Shown: positions 10,243-19,882 of the stretch, piece by piece
Position numbering within the stretch: position 1 is the first letter of the stretch
How the letters are laid out: every line of letters begins with the position of its first letter
The notes under the pieces: generated by a model
What the model was told of the DNA's origin: nothing
The model's input: the letters and a program-made list of their open reading frames with translations, nothing else
Databases searched by the model: none
Source of the DNA: Chloromonas sp. AAM2
Lineage: Eukaryota; Chlorophyta; Chlorophyceae; Chlamydomonadales; Chlamydomonadaceae
Assembly: GCA_004335635.1 (NCBI GenBank)
Contig: QAXH01006303.1
Location: forward strand, 1 to 35,663
Direction of reading: 5' to 3'
Length of the DNA stretch: 35,663 nucleotides
Program-made: the position numbers and the translations under genes

Positions 10243-13200
10243 ATGATGAACCTTCAGCGCCGTGCTGCTGGAGAAATGGCATCCAGCTCGCGCTCCCCTG
10301 CCGTGTCCCGGGCTCAGCCTTGTGCGAGCGTTTCACGCCCAGTCTCAAGGCATGCGGCGTTCAATCGCAAAGTGACACCTCCCGACGCGCCCAAGGACGG
10401 GCAGATAGTGGCTCAGGGTAGGGAGTGGATTGAGACGCTCCTCTCCCGATTCGGTCCTATCCGTGACAAGGCGCAGACTGTCACTACCCTAGATTTTGAG
10501 AAGCCTCTCCTGGAGCTGGACAAGCGCATCAAGGAGGTAAATGTCAGCCACTGCTTGAGCAGCCTAGTCGATCGTGACCGGCTCCAACATTTGTTCGTTT
10601 TGATGGCCGCAGGTCCGCAAAGTGGCAGAGGACAATGGGGTTGATGTGACGCCTCAGATTGCAGAATTGGAGCAGCGTGCACGGCAGGTAAGGGTGCACT
10701 ATCTATCAGAATTGCCGCCCAGGGCATTGGGGCGATCTGTGCGATGTGGGCGTTTCGCTGGAAAGCGTCATGTCTGCACCCCGCTCCTCTGCTGCTGTGA
10801 TTGCAGCTGCGCAAGGAGACTTACAGCCGACTGACCCCGGTGCAGAGGCTGCAAGTTGCGCGCCACCCCAACAGGCCTACGTGCTTGGACATTATCTTGA
10901 ACATCACAGACAAGTTCGTTGAGCTGCATGGAGACCGAGCTGGCCTAGATGACCCTGCTGTTGTTTGTGGCATCGGCAACATCGATGGGGTGCCATTCAT
11001 GTTCATTGGCCATCAGAAGGGACGTAACACCAAGGTGGGAGCTCATGCAAGCACACATTTTTCAGCCAGTGCATGGCATGCCGCCCCACACACCTTACGT
11101 ATCCAACCATCTCACGTGTCACAGTATCATTGGGTTTGATCTGATGCAACTGTGCAGGAGAACATCCGCCGGAATTTCGGTATGCCCCAGCCAAACGGTT
11201 ACCGGAAGGCCATGCGCTTCATGCGCCATGCAGACAAATTCGGTATCCCAATCATCACCATCGTGGATACCCCAGGTGCCTATGCAGGAAAGACAGCTGA
11301 GGAGCTGGGGCAGGTAAGAACGCATCTCTGGAAAGGGTTCAATTCTGCGCTGCACGTGCTTTCATGCCTTTGTCACGAAGCCCAGAGATTGCCCATAACC
11401 GGGCTTCAACACTACTAGCATCGGAGAGGCTAGCTGAAGTATTTGGCGAAATGAGAGGCAATAGCTCAACCGCATGACACTGTCTTTGTGCACAGCTGCA
11501 AAGTTGGCTTGGGCATTGCAGACGCCAAATAACCTCTGACCTAACACATTTCTGTCGACTGTCCGTGGCCTCAATGGTATCTGGTTGCTGCGCTGTGGTT
11601 GCTGACGTGTGACTGCTGGCGTTCGGCTGGCTGGGCGAATGGCTGGGCCTTCAATGACTGCATTTCTTGTGTAGTCTTGTCTGGCTCAAGTGCTCATTCT
11701 GCCATCCACTCTGACACCACCTCTGCTGCTAATCAGCGTGTGGTCCGGTCTAGCCAACATGCAAGCTCGCTAGAGCTAATGCACTGCTGATTCTGCCTCA
11801 TCATGTGCCCATGCAGGGCGAGGCCATTGCCTACAACCTGCGCGAGATGTTTGGCCTGCGCGTGCCCGTCATCTCCGTGGTGATCGGGGAGGGCGGCTCG
11901 GGCGGGGCGCTGGCCATCGGCTGCGCCAACAGAAACCTGATCATGGAGAACGCAGTCTATTACGTGGCGTCGCCCGAGGCGTGTGCAGCCATTCTGTGGA
12001 AGAGCCGGGCGGCGGCGGCACAGGTGGGCACATCGGTTGGATAGCAGGTCATTCTTGTAATCATGCAGTGTCTTGCAATACAGCCCACATGCATCCCAAC
12101 TGCCCTATCCTTGCGTGGAAGACTCTTCTTCCTGTTTAGGTGATGATTTAGCTGTTTAGTTTGGTTGGGCGGAAGACAAGGCAAGGTTAACGATGACTGG
12201 GCTCATGTTGTGGTGCACTGAAATCAAACCAAGGGGATCTGACCCGTATTCTACAACAATGCCCTGCCCCTGCAGGCAACCGAGGCTCTGCGCATCACTG
12301 CTCCAGAGCTCGTCAAGTTCGGAGTGATGGATACCATTATTCCCGAGCCGCTGGGCGGAGCTCACGCGGATCCAGTGGCGGCCTTCCCCAGGATCAAGGA
12401 AACGATCATGGAAACGTACAAGGAGTGAGTGGAAACGGACACAGTGGGAGGGAGTCGGGCATGGCGAGCGTCAGGGCATGAAGGGTGACTAGCGGTCCGA
12501 AAGGCCCGGATATGCGTGCTGCACTCAACCAAGCCATGGATGACTCTTGGAGCATGTACACAAAACTGGCAGTTTCGTGTTGCTGAGTTGGGTGTGCGAG
12601 GTTTTCCAAATGAAAGCAGCGTAGTGTGCGTACACCAGCTGTGCTCTGCCCAGGGCCTGCTGTGCCCAGGTGCAACTCAGACAGTGCCCCTCTTAATTGA
12701 ACGCATTGCGTGCTGCCTGTGCAGGTACTCTGTGATGAGTGAGGAGCAGATCAAGCTTGACCGCTACGCCAAGTTCCGCAAGCTGGGGCAATTCCGCGAG
12801 TTCGTTGTGCGCGGCGGCGACTGGCGCAACGCAGACGCAGACAGGGCTCAGGTTTGACCGATGCCAGTCAGCAATTTAACAACTCATGCCAGAATGATAA
12901 GAGGGCAAGCATGTGGTTCAAACTTCCAAGCTGCGCAGGACATAGGCAGTGTGTACTTGCAAGCATTTTAAGCTGGAAATGGTGCTGCTAGCCCGCATGA
13001 CGACTCGCCAATATATACGTTGGTTGCTTGCAACGCTTTCTCTAGCAGATTGTATCTAGTTCTCATCCGATTCTCTCCAATTTATTGTCGTGCTTTCGCC
13101 AGTCTCTATCTATTGTTGCACAAAGACGATGCAAGAACAAGCTACCATGGTTTCCTGCCGCAGGTTTCTGGCGTCCACACCAAGGCCGGCACCTGGGCGG

Positions 13201-13884
13201 CCACTGAGGCAGAGGCGCGCTTCATCGAGAACTCGGCGGATGCCGACGACCAGTGGGACTCGCTGCTGCGGGAGCGGGAGGAGTGGACCAACAGGCCCGC
13301 GCAGCCGCCCGGCCTCGGCCGCTCGGGAATCCTGGAGCTGGCGTCCAGCACGGTGGAAATCAGGCGCAGGAAGCAGGTGAGCGGCTGAAAGCGGTTGCAG
13401 GAATCAAGTAAGCAGTTGAAATCAGGCACAGCCTGGTAGTGGTAGAGGTCGAACAATGCAGGTTGCAGTCGTAGGACCCTCTTTGCAGGTCCAATTGTAA
13501 AACCGGCTTCGCAGGCCTCAGTGTAGAATTCTCCCTGCCGGCCCCAGTGTGTGCCCTTGTTGCAGGGCTGGCATCAATGCAAGCCTGCTTCCTGCCTTGC
13601 ACTGCGTGGGACCCGCACTCTGACTGCAGTTGCCTTGGCCGTGTCTCACCTTCGCCCTCAGCGTGCTCTTTTGTTTTAACTCGAATTTGGGGCTGTGCTG
13701 TTGGAACTCAAGCTCTGTGCTGTTGCTGCTGTGTTCAAACTCGTGTTTTGCGCTGCCTGCGTTCGTGCAGGCTGCCATGGCCGGAAACGGCACCCACGCA
13801 GCCTCCCCTGCGCCCGCAGCTGTCCCATCGGGATCTCCCTCGAGCAACGGAGTCAAGCCCAGCACTGTCCTGGAGCATGCGTGA
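10243..13884 (+). CDS. ACCA: Acetyl-CoA carboxylase carboxyltransferase alpha subunit, plastid
   Basis: Exons: 10243-10536, 10613-10687, 10807-11034, 11158-11313, 11817-12023, 12276-12424, 12725-12851, 13164-13376, 13771-13884; 520 aa. It is one subunit of the heteromeric plastid ACCase; with the beta subunit it moves the carboxyl group from biotin to acetyl-CoA, giving malonyl-CoA for fatty-acid synthesis. Residues 1 to about 45 ([20 protein letters not shown]...) look like a transit peptide, and 10243 is the first in-frame ATG. The core carries [26 protein letters not shown] (exon 3), DTPGAYAG (residues 236-243) and [12 protein letters not shown] (residues 274-285), all typical of AccA. After about residue 370 comes a 150-residue extension absent from the bacterial protein (319 aa in E. 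coli). It starts with [18 protein letters not shown], is charged in the middle and Ala/Ser/Pro-rich at the end. Plant alpha-CT also has a C-terminal extension, but a longer one. Exon 6 ends in phase 2 at a junction that reads as a stop if unspliced. Confidence 0.96.
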
Positions 13885-13962
13885 AGGAACTGAGCTGCAC
13901 CCAGGCGCAGCAGTGTGGTGATGATAGTGTTGGGATGGCAAGCCCCAGGCTGGCAGAGGTGT

Positions 13963-13976
13963 TGTAAACATTGTAA
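13963..13976 (+). promoter_or_regulatory. Two TGTAA polyadenylation motifs of ACCA
   Basis: TGTAA occurs at 13963-13967 and again at 13972-13976, 80-90 nt after the ACCA stop codon, the expected spacing for a chlorophyte poly(A) signal. Confidence 0.6.
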
Positions 13977-14871
13977 ACAACTCGGTGCCTGGACGGTCAC
14001 AAGTGCAGTGCCAGTTTTCCGCCACATCGCTTTCTCGTCAGGGCGCCAAGCGTACTCGACTGGAAGCTTGTGTTGAGCACTGTATGGGAAAAGGTGTCTA
14101 GTTAGGTGTTGTGGCGGGCTGTGCAGAGGTGCTTGGACGTGCTGTACTGCCTCACATGGCCGGCAGGCAGTTTTCTGCACAAAGCATGGGGGATAAGAGA
14201 CCAATGTGCAGCCTTGATGTGGTGATGCACAGCTGCCCAGAATGGCCCCGGCTGCCTTGCATATACGGTGACAGTGCAAGGTGGTCGAGTTGTGCCATCT
14301 AGATTTCTAATGATAGCGTGTCTGTGGCTTGGGAAGCTCATGCAGGCGCACACCGGGGAAATACAAAGATGCATGCCTTAAACCTGACCGAGGGCGAGAT
14401 GAAAACGCTCTCATCCTGCTTACTGTGCCCGTTACGTTGATGTGTGCAATCAGGAAGGCTGGCTAATTACAGAGCTGATATTGTGCTCTAATCATGCTTA
14501 CTGTGCCCGTGACAACTGACGTGAAGACTTCAAGGGGTTAGTTTCACAGCAGCTGTCCTATGAAAGCAGCAGGCTTCAGATGATGTCGCACTTCTATAGC
14601 TTTTTTGCGTTGATGATATGCAATATGCCATGTACCACATTGTGGTGATTTCATCGCGAGAGTGTGAACGAGAAGAAGTTGTCGTTGTGAATGCAATCAA
14701 CGCCCAATGTTCACATGAAAGTGCGCTCTCGCACAAGAAGGCCGTGCTCCAGGCACCGTCCTCCAGCACTTGCATACAGGCGACTGGTACCTGCCTAACA
14801 CACACACACACCACAGTTTTGCGCTATCAAATTTCAGGGGCCAGTCAGTTTGATTACCAGACGTTGTAAGC

Positions 14872-15119
14872 AAAAAAAAGAAGTTTGCCAGTTCTGGGAC
14901 AATTTTGGGACTGGCACCGTGATGAGGCTGTCAGTTGTCTGTGGGACTAGTATTCGCAAACTTAAAGTCACCACCAAGTGTTGGAAGGTGCCCAAACACA
15001 GCAACACCCTCGAAACTGCTTCACAGTCCTCTGTTCTCATGTCCTGGCATATGTGATTAACACACAATCAAATCAGTGTCAATTCCCAAAACTGTCCCAG
15101 AACTGGCAAACTTTTTTTT
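14872..15119. mobile_element. MITE-like element with long inverted ends, copy 1
   Basis: The left end (about 14872-14925) and right end (about 15073-15119) are inverted copies of each other. They share a run of A/T, then the core TGTCCCAGAACTGGCAAACT (right strand 15093-15112; left copy 14881-14901), then a stretch around CCCAAAA. The element is about 250 bp with no coding capacity. I could not see a clear target-site duplication. A non-autonomous DNA transposon is the simplest reading; a foldback of another kind is possible. Confidence 0.6.
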
Positions 15120-15510
15120 CTGCATCTGTTTGTTTGAATAATGAGCCGTAGGATCGAGATAGGAGAGACTGTGCTTCTGGCGGCCACCACGCATGGTGGG
15201 CAAGACTGCTGCCAGCACGCGGTACAGCAGGCGGCGGCACGGCATGCTGGGCAACGCTGTCGCGCATGGCAAAAAGCCACATGTGACTTGTATGTGGCCT
15301 GCGTGCGGCGTGCTGGCCCAGACACCCCACAAGTGTCGTTCATAGCCCTACCACGCTTGGCTGTACTTTCTGTGCTTGTAACTAGCAAGACTTCTTGTCT
15401 GCCAAATCACAGTCGTCTGCAACCTGTGGATCCACACAGAAATTGATATTTCGTAGATCAGTACTGTGGAGTTTTGAACTACCAATGGCTTCAGTGCAGA
15501 ACAAAAGAAT

Positions 15511-15531
15511 TGTCCCAGAACTGGCAAACTT
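15511..15531 (+). repeat. Single copy of the TGTCCCAGAACTGGCAAACT repeat
   Basis: The core is preceded by GAAT and followed by TCTTTTTC. No inverted partner is seen nearby, so it is a solo end or a truncated element. Confidence 0.8.
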
Positions 15532-15661
15532 CTTTTTCAAGGCCACTGCTGTGTCCTGAACGGACTGCGCACCATGTTGAAATCAAGGATGGTCAGAACT
15601 GATACTAAAATGGCTACAGGCACAGTTTCCTGAAGTGCTGCCAGCTGAGTGGCCTGAAGCG

Positions 15662-16120
15662 TCAATCCAGTCCATTTATATGGCTAACGGGATGCTTTCG
15701 GAAGGCGTTCTGTGGGGTGATGGCCACAAGGGCCTCANNNNNNNNNNNNNNNNNNNNNNNNNNNNNNNNNNNNNAGGAGAAATTTTTGCAATTTGCGCAA
15801 GTAGTTGATGTTTGCGTTGGACGTGCTTCATGGTGTGCACTCCCTCCTTGTAACCCCAAATCCACCGTTGCAACTGAGCCAGGTCTAAAGAAAAAGCACA
15901 GCCAGCACTCAGCTTGCGGAGTGTTGGTGACACGTGCATCAAAGTTATGGGTGCATCTGTAAGCGCTCCCCGTTGCTTGGTTCACCGTGCGGCGACATGA
16001 TGCTAACAGCGGAAGTCCACACAGGCAACACCTTCGAAAGTTCGCCCGAGGCCTGAAGGTGCAATGGAACTCGTCATGAGTTTTGATCTGACACCGACAC
16101 TGCAAGTGATGTATGTGCAC
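15662..16120 (-). mobile_element. Decayed mobile-like sequence spanning the scaffold gap
   Basis: Two minus-strand frames run through this stretch and are interrupted by the N run. One reads GYKEGVHTMKH, and a very similar GYKEGVHNMTH is read from 30903-31103 (minus). The nucleotide string at 15834-15855 recurs exactly at 30995-31016 and with two changes at 31387-31408. The segment 15701-15731 resembles 1774-1804 (26 of 31 bases). Dispersed, degenerate copies suggest an old transposable element. I cannot name the family. Confidence 0.35.
15738..15774. other. Assembly gap (37 N)
   Basis: Thirty-seven consecutive N within repeat-like sequence. The true length of the missing DNA is unknown. Confidence 0.99.
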
Positions 16121-16486
16121 GGTTACAATAAGCAGGGTGAGAGTGCATCACAGTTGCTGATGATGATGCGCTAGGCAGAGATAGTGCTCCGACTGGTGCA
16201 CTTAACAGAATCAGCGAGGCCTGCCCTGCTCAATGTGGAACGGCTGGTTGCATGTAGTGGATTTGGACGGTGGCCCTGACTCCAGTCAACCAATGTCAAT
16301 GCGGAGTCACGGACGTGCTTGCAGTTGCCTAATGGTCCCTCCCATCACACATGGGAGATATGGCATCACACGAGATTTATTGGTGTGCTTGCGATGCAGT
16401 GCACAGAACTGGGGTTTTGTTATCTTTTCCCCTTTGGCCTGAACGTTTCCTTTTGTTGCTCAGGGTTGGTTAGCACGGCACCCAGC

Positions 16487-16679
16487 AAAGGAGTTTGCCA
16501 GTTCTGGGACAATTCCTGTGGGATGTTTTTGAAATGCTGATGATGTGTGGGTGACGCAGTCATGACTAGTGTTGTGTGTGCCTGGGTGCCTGGGTCATGA
16601 CTAGTGTGGTTTTGCGGACGCACACTGGTTTCAGTGTCAATTCCCGAAACTGTCCCAGAACTGGCAAACTTTTTTTTTC
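16487..16679. mobile_element. MITE-like element with inverted ends, copy 2
   Basis: The left end carries the reverse complement of the core (16491-16511) and the right end carries it forward (16651-16671) followed by nine T. The right end is almost identical to that of copy 1 over about 45 bp (16631-16676 versus 15073-15119, one obvious base change), while the interior differs and is shorter. It contains a direct repeat of CATGACTAGTGT (about 16560 and 16596). Confidence 0.6.
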
Positions 16680-17854
16680 CTGAACCAGCTGTTAACCTGG
16701 CTCAAACTGTTGTTGTTTGTTTGGTGTTGAGGTCTTGTCCTGCTCTGCAGCCCTTATAAGTTGATTGTGCCATTGAACCAATTTCAATCCGCCATTGTCT
16801 GCGTGTCACTTCTCACGGGCTTTTCCACAGACCTGACCTAGCTTACCTACTAGCCTATGTGTTTGTGGTGTAGGTGCATGCTATCATTGCTTGTCAAGGT
16901 GGAGAGCGATACATGTTCATTGCATACAATGGTTTAGAGACGTCAATACCACTGCAGACAAACAGCTAGTGCTTTGTGGTGCTGTACGAGCTTTGTGGTG
17001 CTGTACAATTGCTCCTGACATTACTGGTCCAATGCACAGCATGCTTCAACCCTATCACTGTTCGCACTCGCATGCTTGCTCCAGTACACAGATGGTTTGC
17101 CCTCCACCAGGCCATGGTTGAGTGCTATGCATAGAATGTGCATGGTGAAAGGAAGCCAGTGGCGGTGCATGCACTGGTGTGTGTGGGCATGTGCAACCAA
17201 CCCTGCATACTAACAACGGATTGCACCAGCCGGTTGAGACACCCCACTGCACCTGTGAGAGTAGCTGCTTGCGAAAGCTGCCTGCGTGCGGGGAGCCTTG
17301 TTGACGCTGGCAGAGCTTCCTGCGATTACCAGTGGTCTGTTAGAATGCACAGACCATGCAATCAACCTGCAAAAGTTGCATGAACATATGGCTGCAGGGG
17401 GCAAGTGCATGCTGCATTCAGGCACTCAGACGCCATTCGTTGCTTGCATTGGAAAGCATCCGCTCTGAAAGCGTGCGTATCCAGGACGCGCAAAATATCA
17501 TCGCCCAATTGTCCAATCAAGTGGGTGTCCATTACAATGGTCGTACAGCAGAGCGCACAACTTGGCCATGCCTGACGTGTCCAGAAATCCTGACAGCACA
17601 GAAGCAGGTGCAAACATGGCCTCCGCAAGCTGGCCTGAATGCAAAGAGTGGAGTGTCCGTTTTCATGGGTACGGTTGCATGGCGCTGGTTGCCATGCAAC
17701 ATGTGCACAGGGCTGGCCCATAGTTCGTGCAACTGCTACCCATTAGAAACAAAAACACTGGCTTAAGCCATCAAGCATTGTTCAAAACTGGTCCTTGGCT
17801 CCGACTGCCGCTAGCCACACATGACAAGCCCTAAGTGTCCAGTGCCTGGCTGCT

Positions 17855-18313
17855 TTACTTGGTTTTTTCTGGCTTCTTGGTCAGCACCTCCTTGAGCTTG
17901 GCTGCCTTGCCAATGCGCTCGCGCAAGAAGTAAAGCTTGGCACGACGAACCCGGCCGTTGCGAATCAGCTCGACTGACTGCAGCACTGGTGAGTGAATGG
18001 GCATCATAAGCTCCACACCCACGCCCTGAAACATCCTCCGGAATGTGATTGTCTTGTTGATGCCAGAGCTGTCGTCTGCGATGATGACGCCTTCCAGCTT
18101 TTGTGTGCGGACCTTGCCCTTGCCCTCCACCACAGCCACGCCGACCTTGACGGTGTCGCCAATGTCAACCTTGGGCACGTTGGTCTTCAACTGCACACGG
18201 CTGATTGAATCGAGCACGTTGGCAGTGCTGAATCTGGCTTGCACATGGACCGCCCGAGTGCGGTTTGCCACAAAAGGCCGCTGAGCGGTGGGCAAGCGGG
18301 CCGCAGAGTGCAT
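17855..18313 (-). CDS. RPL19: Plastid ribosomal protein bL19
   Basis: A single-exon, 152-aa protein of the large ribosomal subunit, expected in the plastid 50S particle. Residues 1 to about 30 (MHSAARLPTAQRPFVANRTR...) are rich in Ala, Arg and Thr and lack acidic residues, as in a transit peptide. The bL19 domain spans about 45-145, with GDTVKVGVAVVEGKGKVRTQ, EGVIIADDSSGINKTITFRR and the C-terminal signature RRAKLYFLRERIGKAAK (residues 123-139). The bacterial protein is about 115 aa, so the excess is the N-terminal targeting region and a short basic tail. The frame stays open upstream to 18448 but has no ATG there, so 18313 is the first possible start. The eukaryotic cytosolic eL19 is a different protein and does not match. 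Confidence 0.93.
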   Translation of the reverse strand: MHSAARLPTAQRPFVANRTRAVHVQARFSTANVLDSISRVQLKTNVPKVDIGDTVKVGVAVVEGKGKVRTQKLEGVIIADDSSGINKTITFRRMFQGVGVELMMPIHSPVLQSVELIRNGRVRRAKLYFLRERIGKAAKLKEVLTKKPEKTK

Positions 18314-18625
18314 CTTGGCAAGTTTGGTACAGACTGTGGGTTGCCGCTGACCAAGAGTCTTTCCCGGCCTGCAGAAACGGCCAGCAGTACAACCGAAAGC
18401 GACCTGGACAGCATATATTAACCTGCAAGTATGTGGATGGTGGTCCAAGGACAGTTCATGTGCTTGGCAAGAAGGTCATAGTCCACACACAGGGCAAGAG
18501 CAACACAAACGAAGCACCACAGACCGTATTGTATCAGGGCCTCTGCACTTATCACTCGTCATGCAACTTGTCGTGAGCCTGTTGCGTATGAAGCATGATA
18601 CTGATTACTTCCGGTCTTGTTGTTG

Positions 18626-18727
18626 TCATCATCATCATCATCACCAAACATGGCTTGTTATGGTTTAACTCACGGTTTGAACCAAATCTTTTTTGCAATG
18701 CGAATGATGATGATGATAATGATGATG
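18626..18727. repeat. Complementary TCA and TGA trinucleotide tracts
   Basis: A TCA-repeat tract at 18626-18642 and an interrupted ATG/TGA tract at 18704-18727 are reverse complements and could fold around a loop of about 60 nt. They lie 310-410 bp upstream of the RPL19 start on the minus strand. Confidence 0.8.
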
Positions 18728-18995
18728 CCATCTTACACAGATGTAAGTATAATGACTCACTCACTGCCAGTACTTGGACAGAGTGAGGCGACACTGTAGT
18801 TGTCCATTCCACATACTGCTGACTTGCCAGCAAACAGTCTCATCACACACAGACTGCACACTGAAAATCAATCAAGTCCAACCAAGCCCACAGGAACCAC
18901 TGTCCCTATGTAACGCGGTTCACACACACGCACATATGCATGTTTTACTGACACACAATGGTTGCTGGCGGTAATAGGGACCAATTCGCACAAAC

Positions 18996-19016
18996 TGTCC
19001 CAGAACTGGCAAACTT
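18996..19016 (+). repeat. Single copy of the TGTCCCAGAACTGGCAAACT repeat
   Basis: The core is followed by TCTTTTTTT, as at the right ends of the two paired copies. No inverted partner was seen nearby. Confidence 0.8.
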
Positions 19017-19882
19017 CTTTTTTTGCCTTTTTTGCTGGCCTGTACACATTGATGCTGATGTACGGCACGACCAACCAACCCAGGCGCTTAGCAGCAGCCG
19101 ACATCACCACCCTAATCAAAGCGTGGCCTCTAAAATCCACAGGGCCAGAGCAACACGTGGCAGGACTGACTAGGGGCTTGACAACGCAACTCTTGAGCCT
19201 GTTGTGTGCAGACTATTTCATTTCAAACACGGACGCTTGGTCCCAGGTGCTTCTTGTTCAATACTGTGGTCTTGCTATGAGTCTTTTGTTTTTGAGCGCT
19301 GTGAATGACGGTGCTCCAGCCATGCAGGTATTGTCAGTGCACTGAGCTGCGTCACAATTGCTGACAATGCTACCGGGGACTGTCCCTGCCCAACATATTG
19401 CTCCGAGGCATGCAAGTTCACTGCACAGGCTCAGCGAAGGCTGCGTGTTGGTTTGCGCCTGCTCCCAGTGCTCACATTATCAAGCAAGCGGCAGGCGAAC
19501 GGCAACATTACAGTGTGCAAAATCGCTATTGTTCCGCCAGGTCAAGGACTTCAGCTACCATGCCATGCTTGTACCGCTGCTGCATGTGGCAAGCGATGAC
19601 TGTCAATATGCTGCTGCACCGTGCCGCAATGTGACACGCCACACAATGCTTTGGGGATTCAGGTTACGCACGAAGCCTATCACACCGTGCACAACACATC
19701 AGTCTTGCTCCAATACGCAGAAGCACGGGACAAGACAGACCTTGATACAACGCCTCATTGCATACACCAGATGCGAGTCCTTCTGAAATCCACACGGCAG
19801 CCAGACTGCATCAGCAGGCTGCCGTGACATCAGTACGAATCTAGCCTGCTGAGCCAGTCCTGAACCTCGGCTCGAGCCCCGA

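Larger units (their letters stand above)
13885..17854. other. Repeat-rich interval between ACCA and RPL19
   Basis: No conserved gene was recognised in about 4 kb. The interval holds two inverted pairs and one single copy of a short-core repeat family, a scaffold gap, decayed mobile-like sequence around the gap, and a tandem duplication of 17 nt with 19-bp period (16971-17006). A plus-strand frame at 17356-17766 (136 codons, Cys-rich) is open but resembles no family I know. Confidence 0.55.
18314..19882. other. Interval between RPL19 and RPN9
   Basis: It should contain the RPL19 promoter at its left side and the RPN9 3' end at its right side. No gene was recognised. It holds complementary trinucleotide tracts (18626-18642 and 18704-18727) and one core copy of the short repeat family at 18996-19016. 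A TGTAA on the minus strand (19508-19512) lies about 370 nt after the RPN9 stop. Confidence 0.55.

Noticed and set aside
13518..14279. 253-codon minus-strand open frame across the ACCA 3' end
   Set aside because: It is antisense to ACCA exon 9 and the 3' flank, has low-complexity Cys/His-rich sequence and no family resemblance. Exon 9 of ACCA explains the local coding signal.
17356..17766. 136-codon plus-strand Cys-rich frame
   Set aside because: No domain or zinc-binding spacing is consistent with a known family, there are no splice-linked partners, and it lies in repeat-rich DNA. It is described in the interval entry rather than called as a gene.
17855..18448. Longer N-terminus for bL19 (start at 18448)
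   Set aside because: The codon at 18448 is TTG and no ATG precedes 18313 in this frame. The sequence from 18313 already looks like a complete transit peptide.
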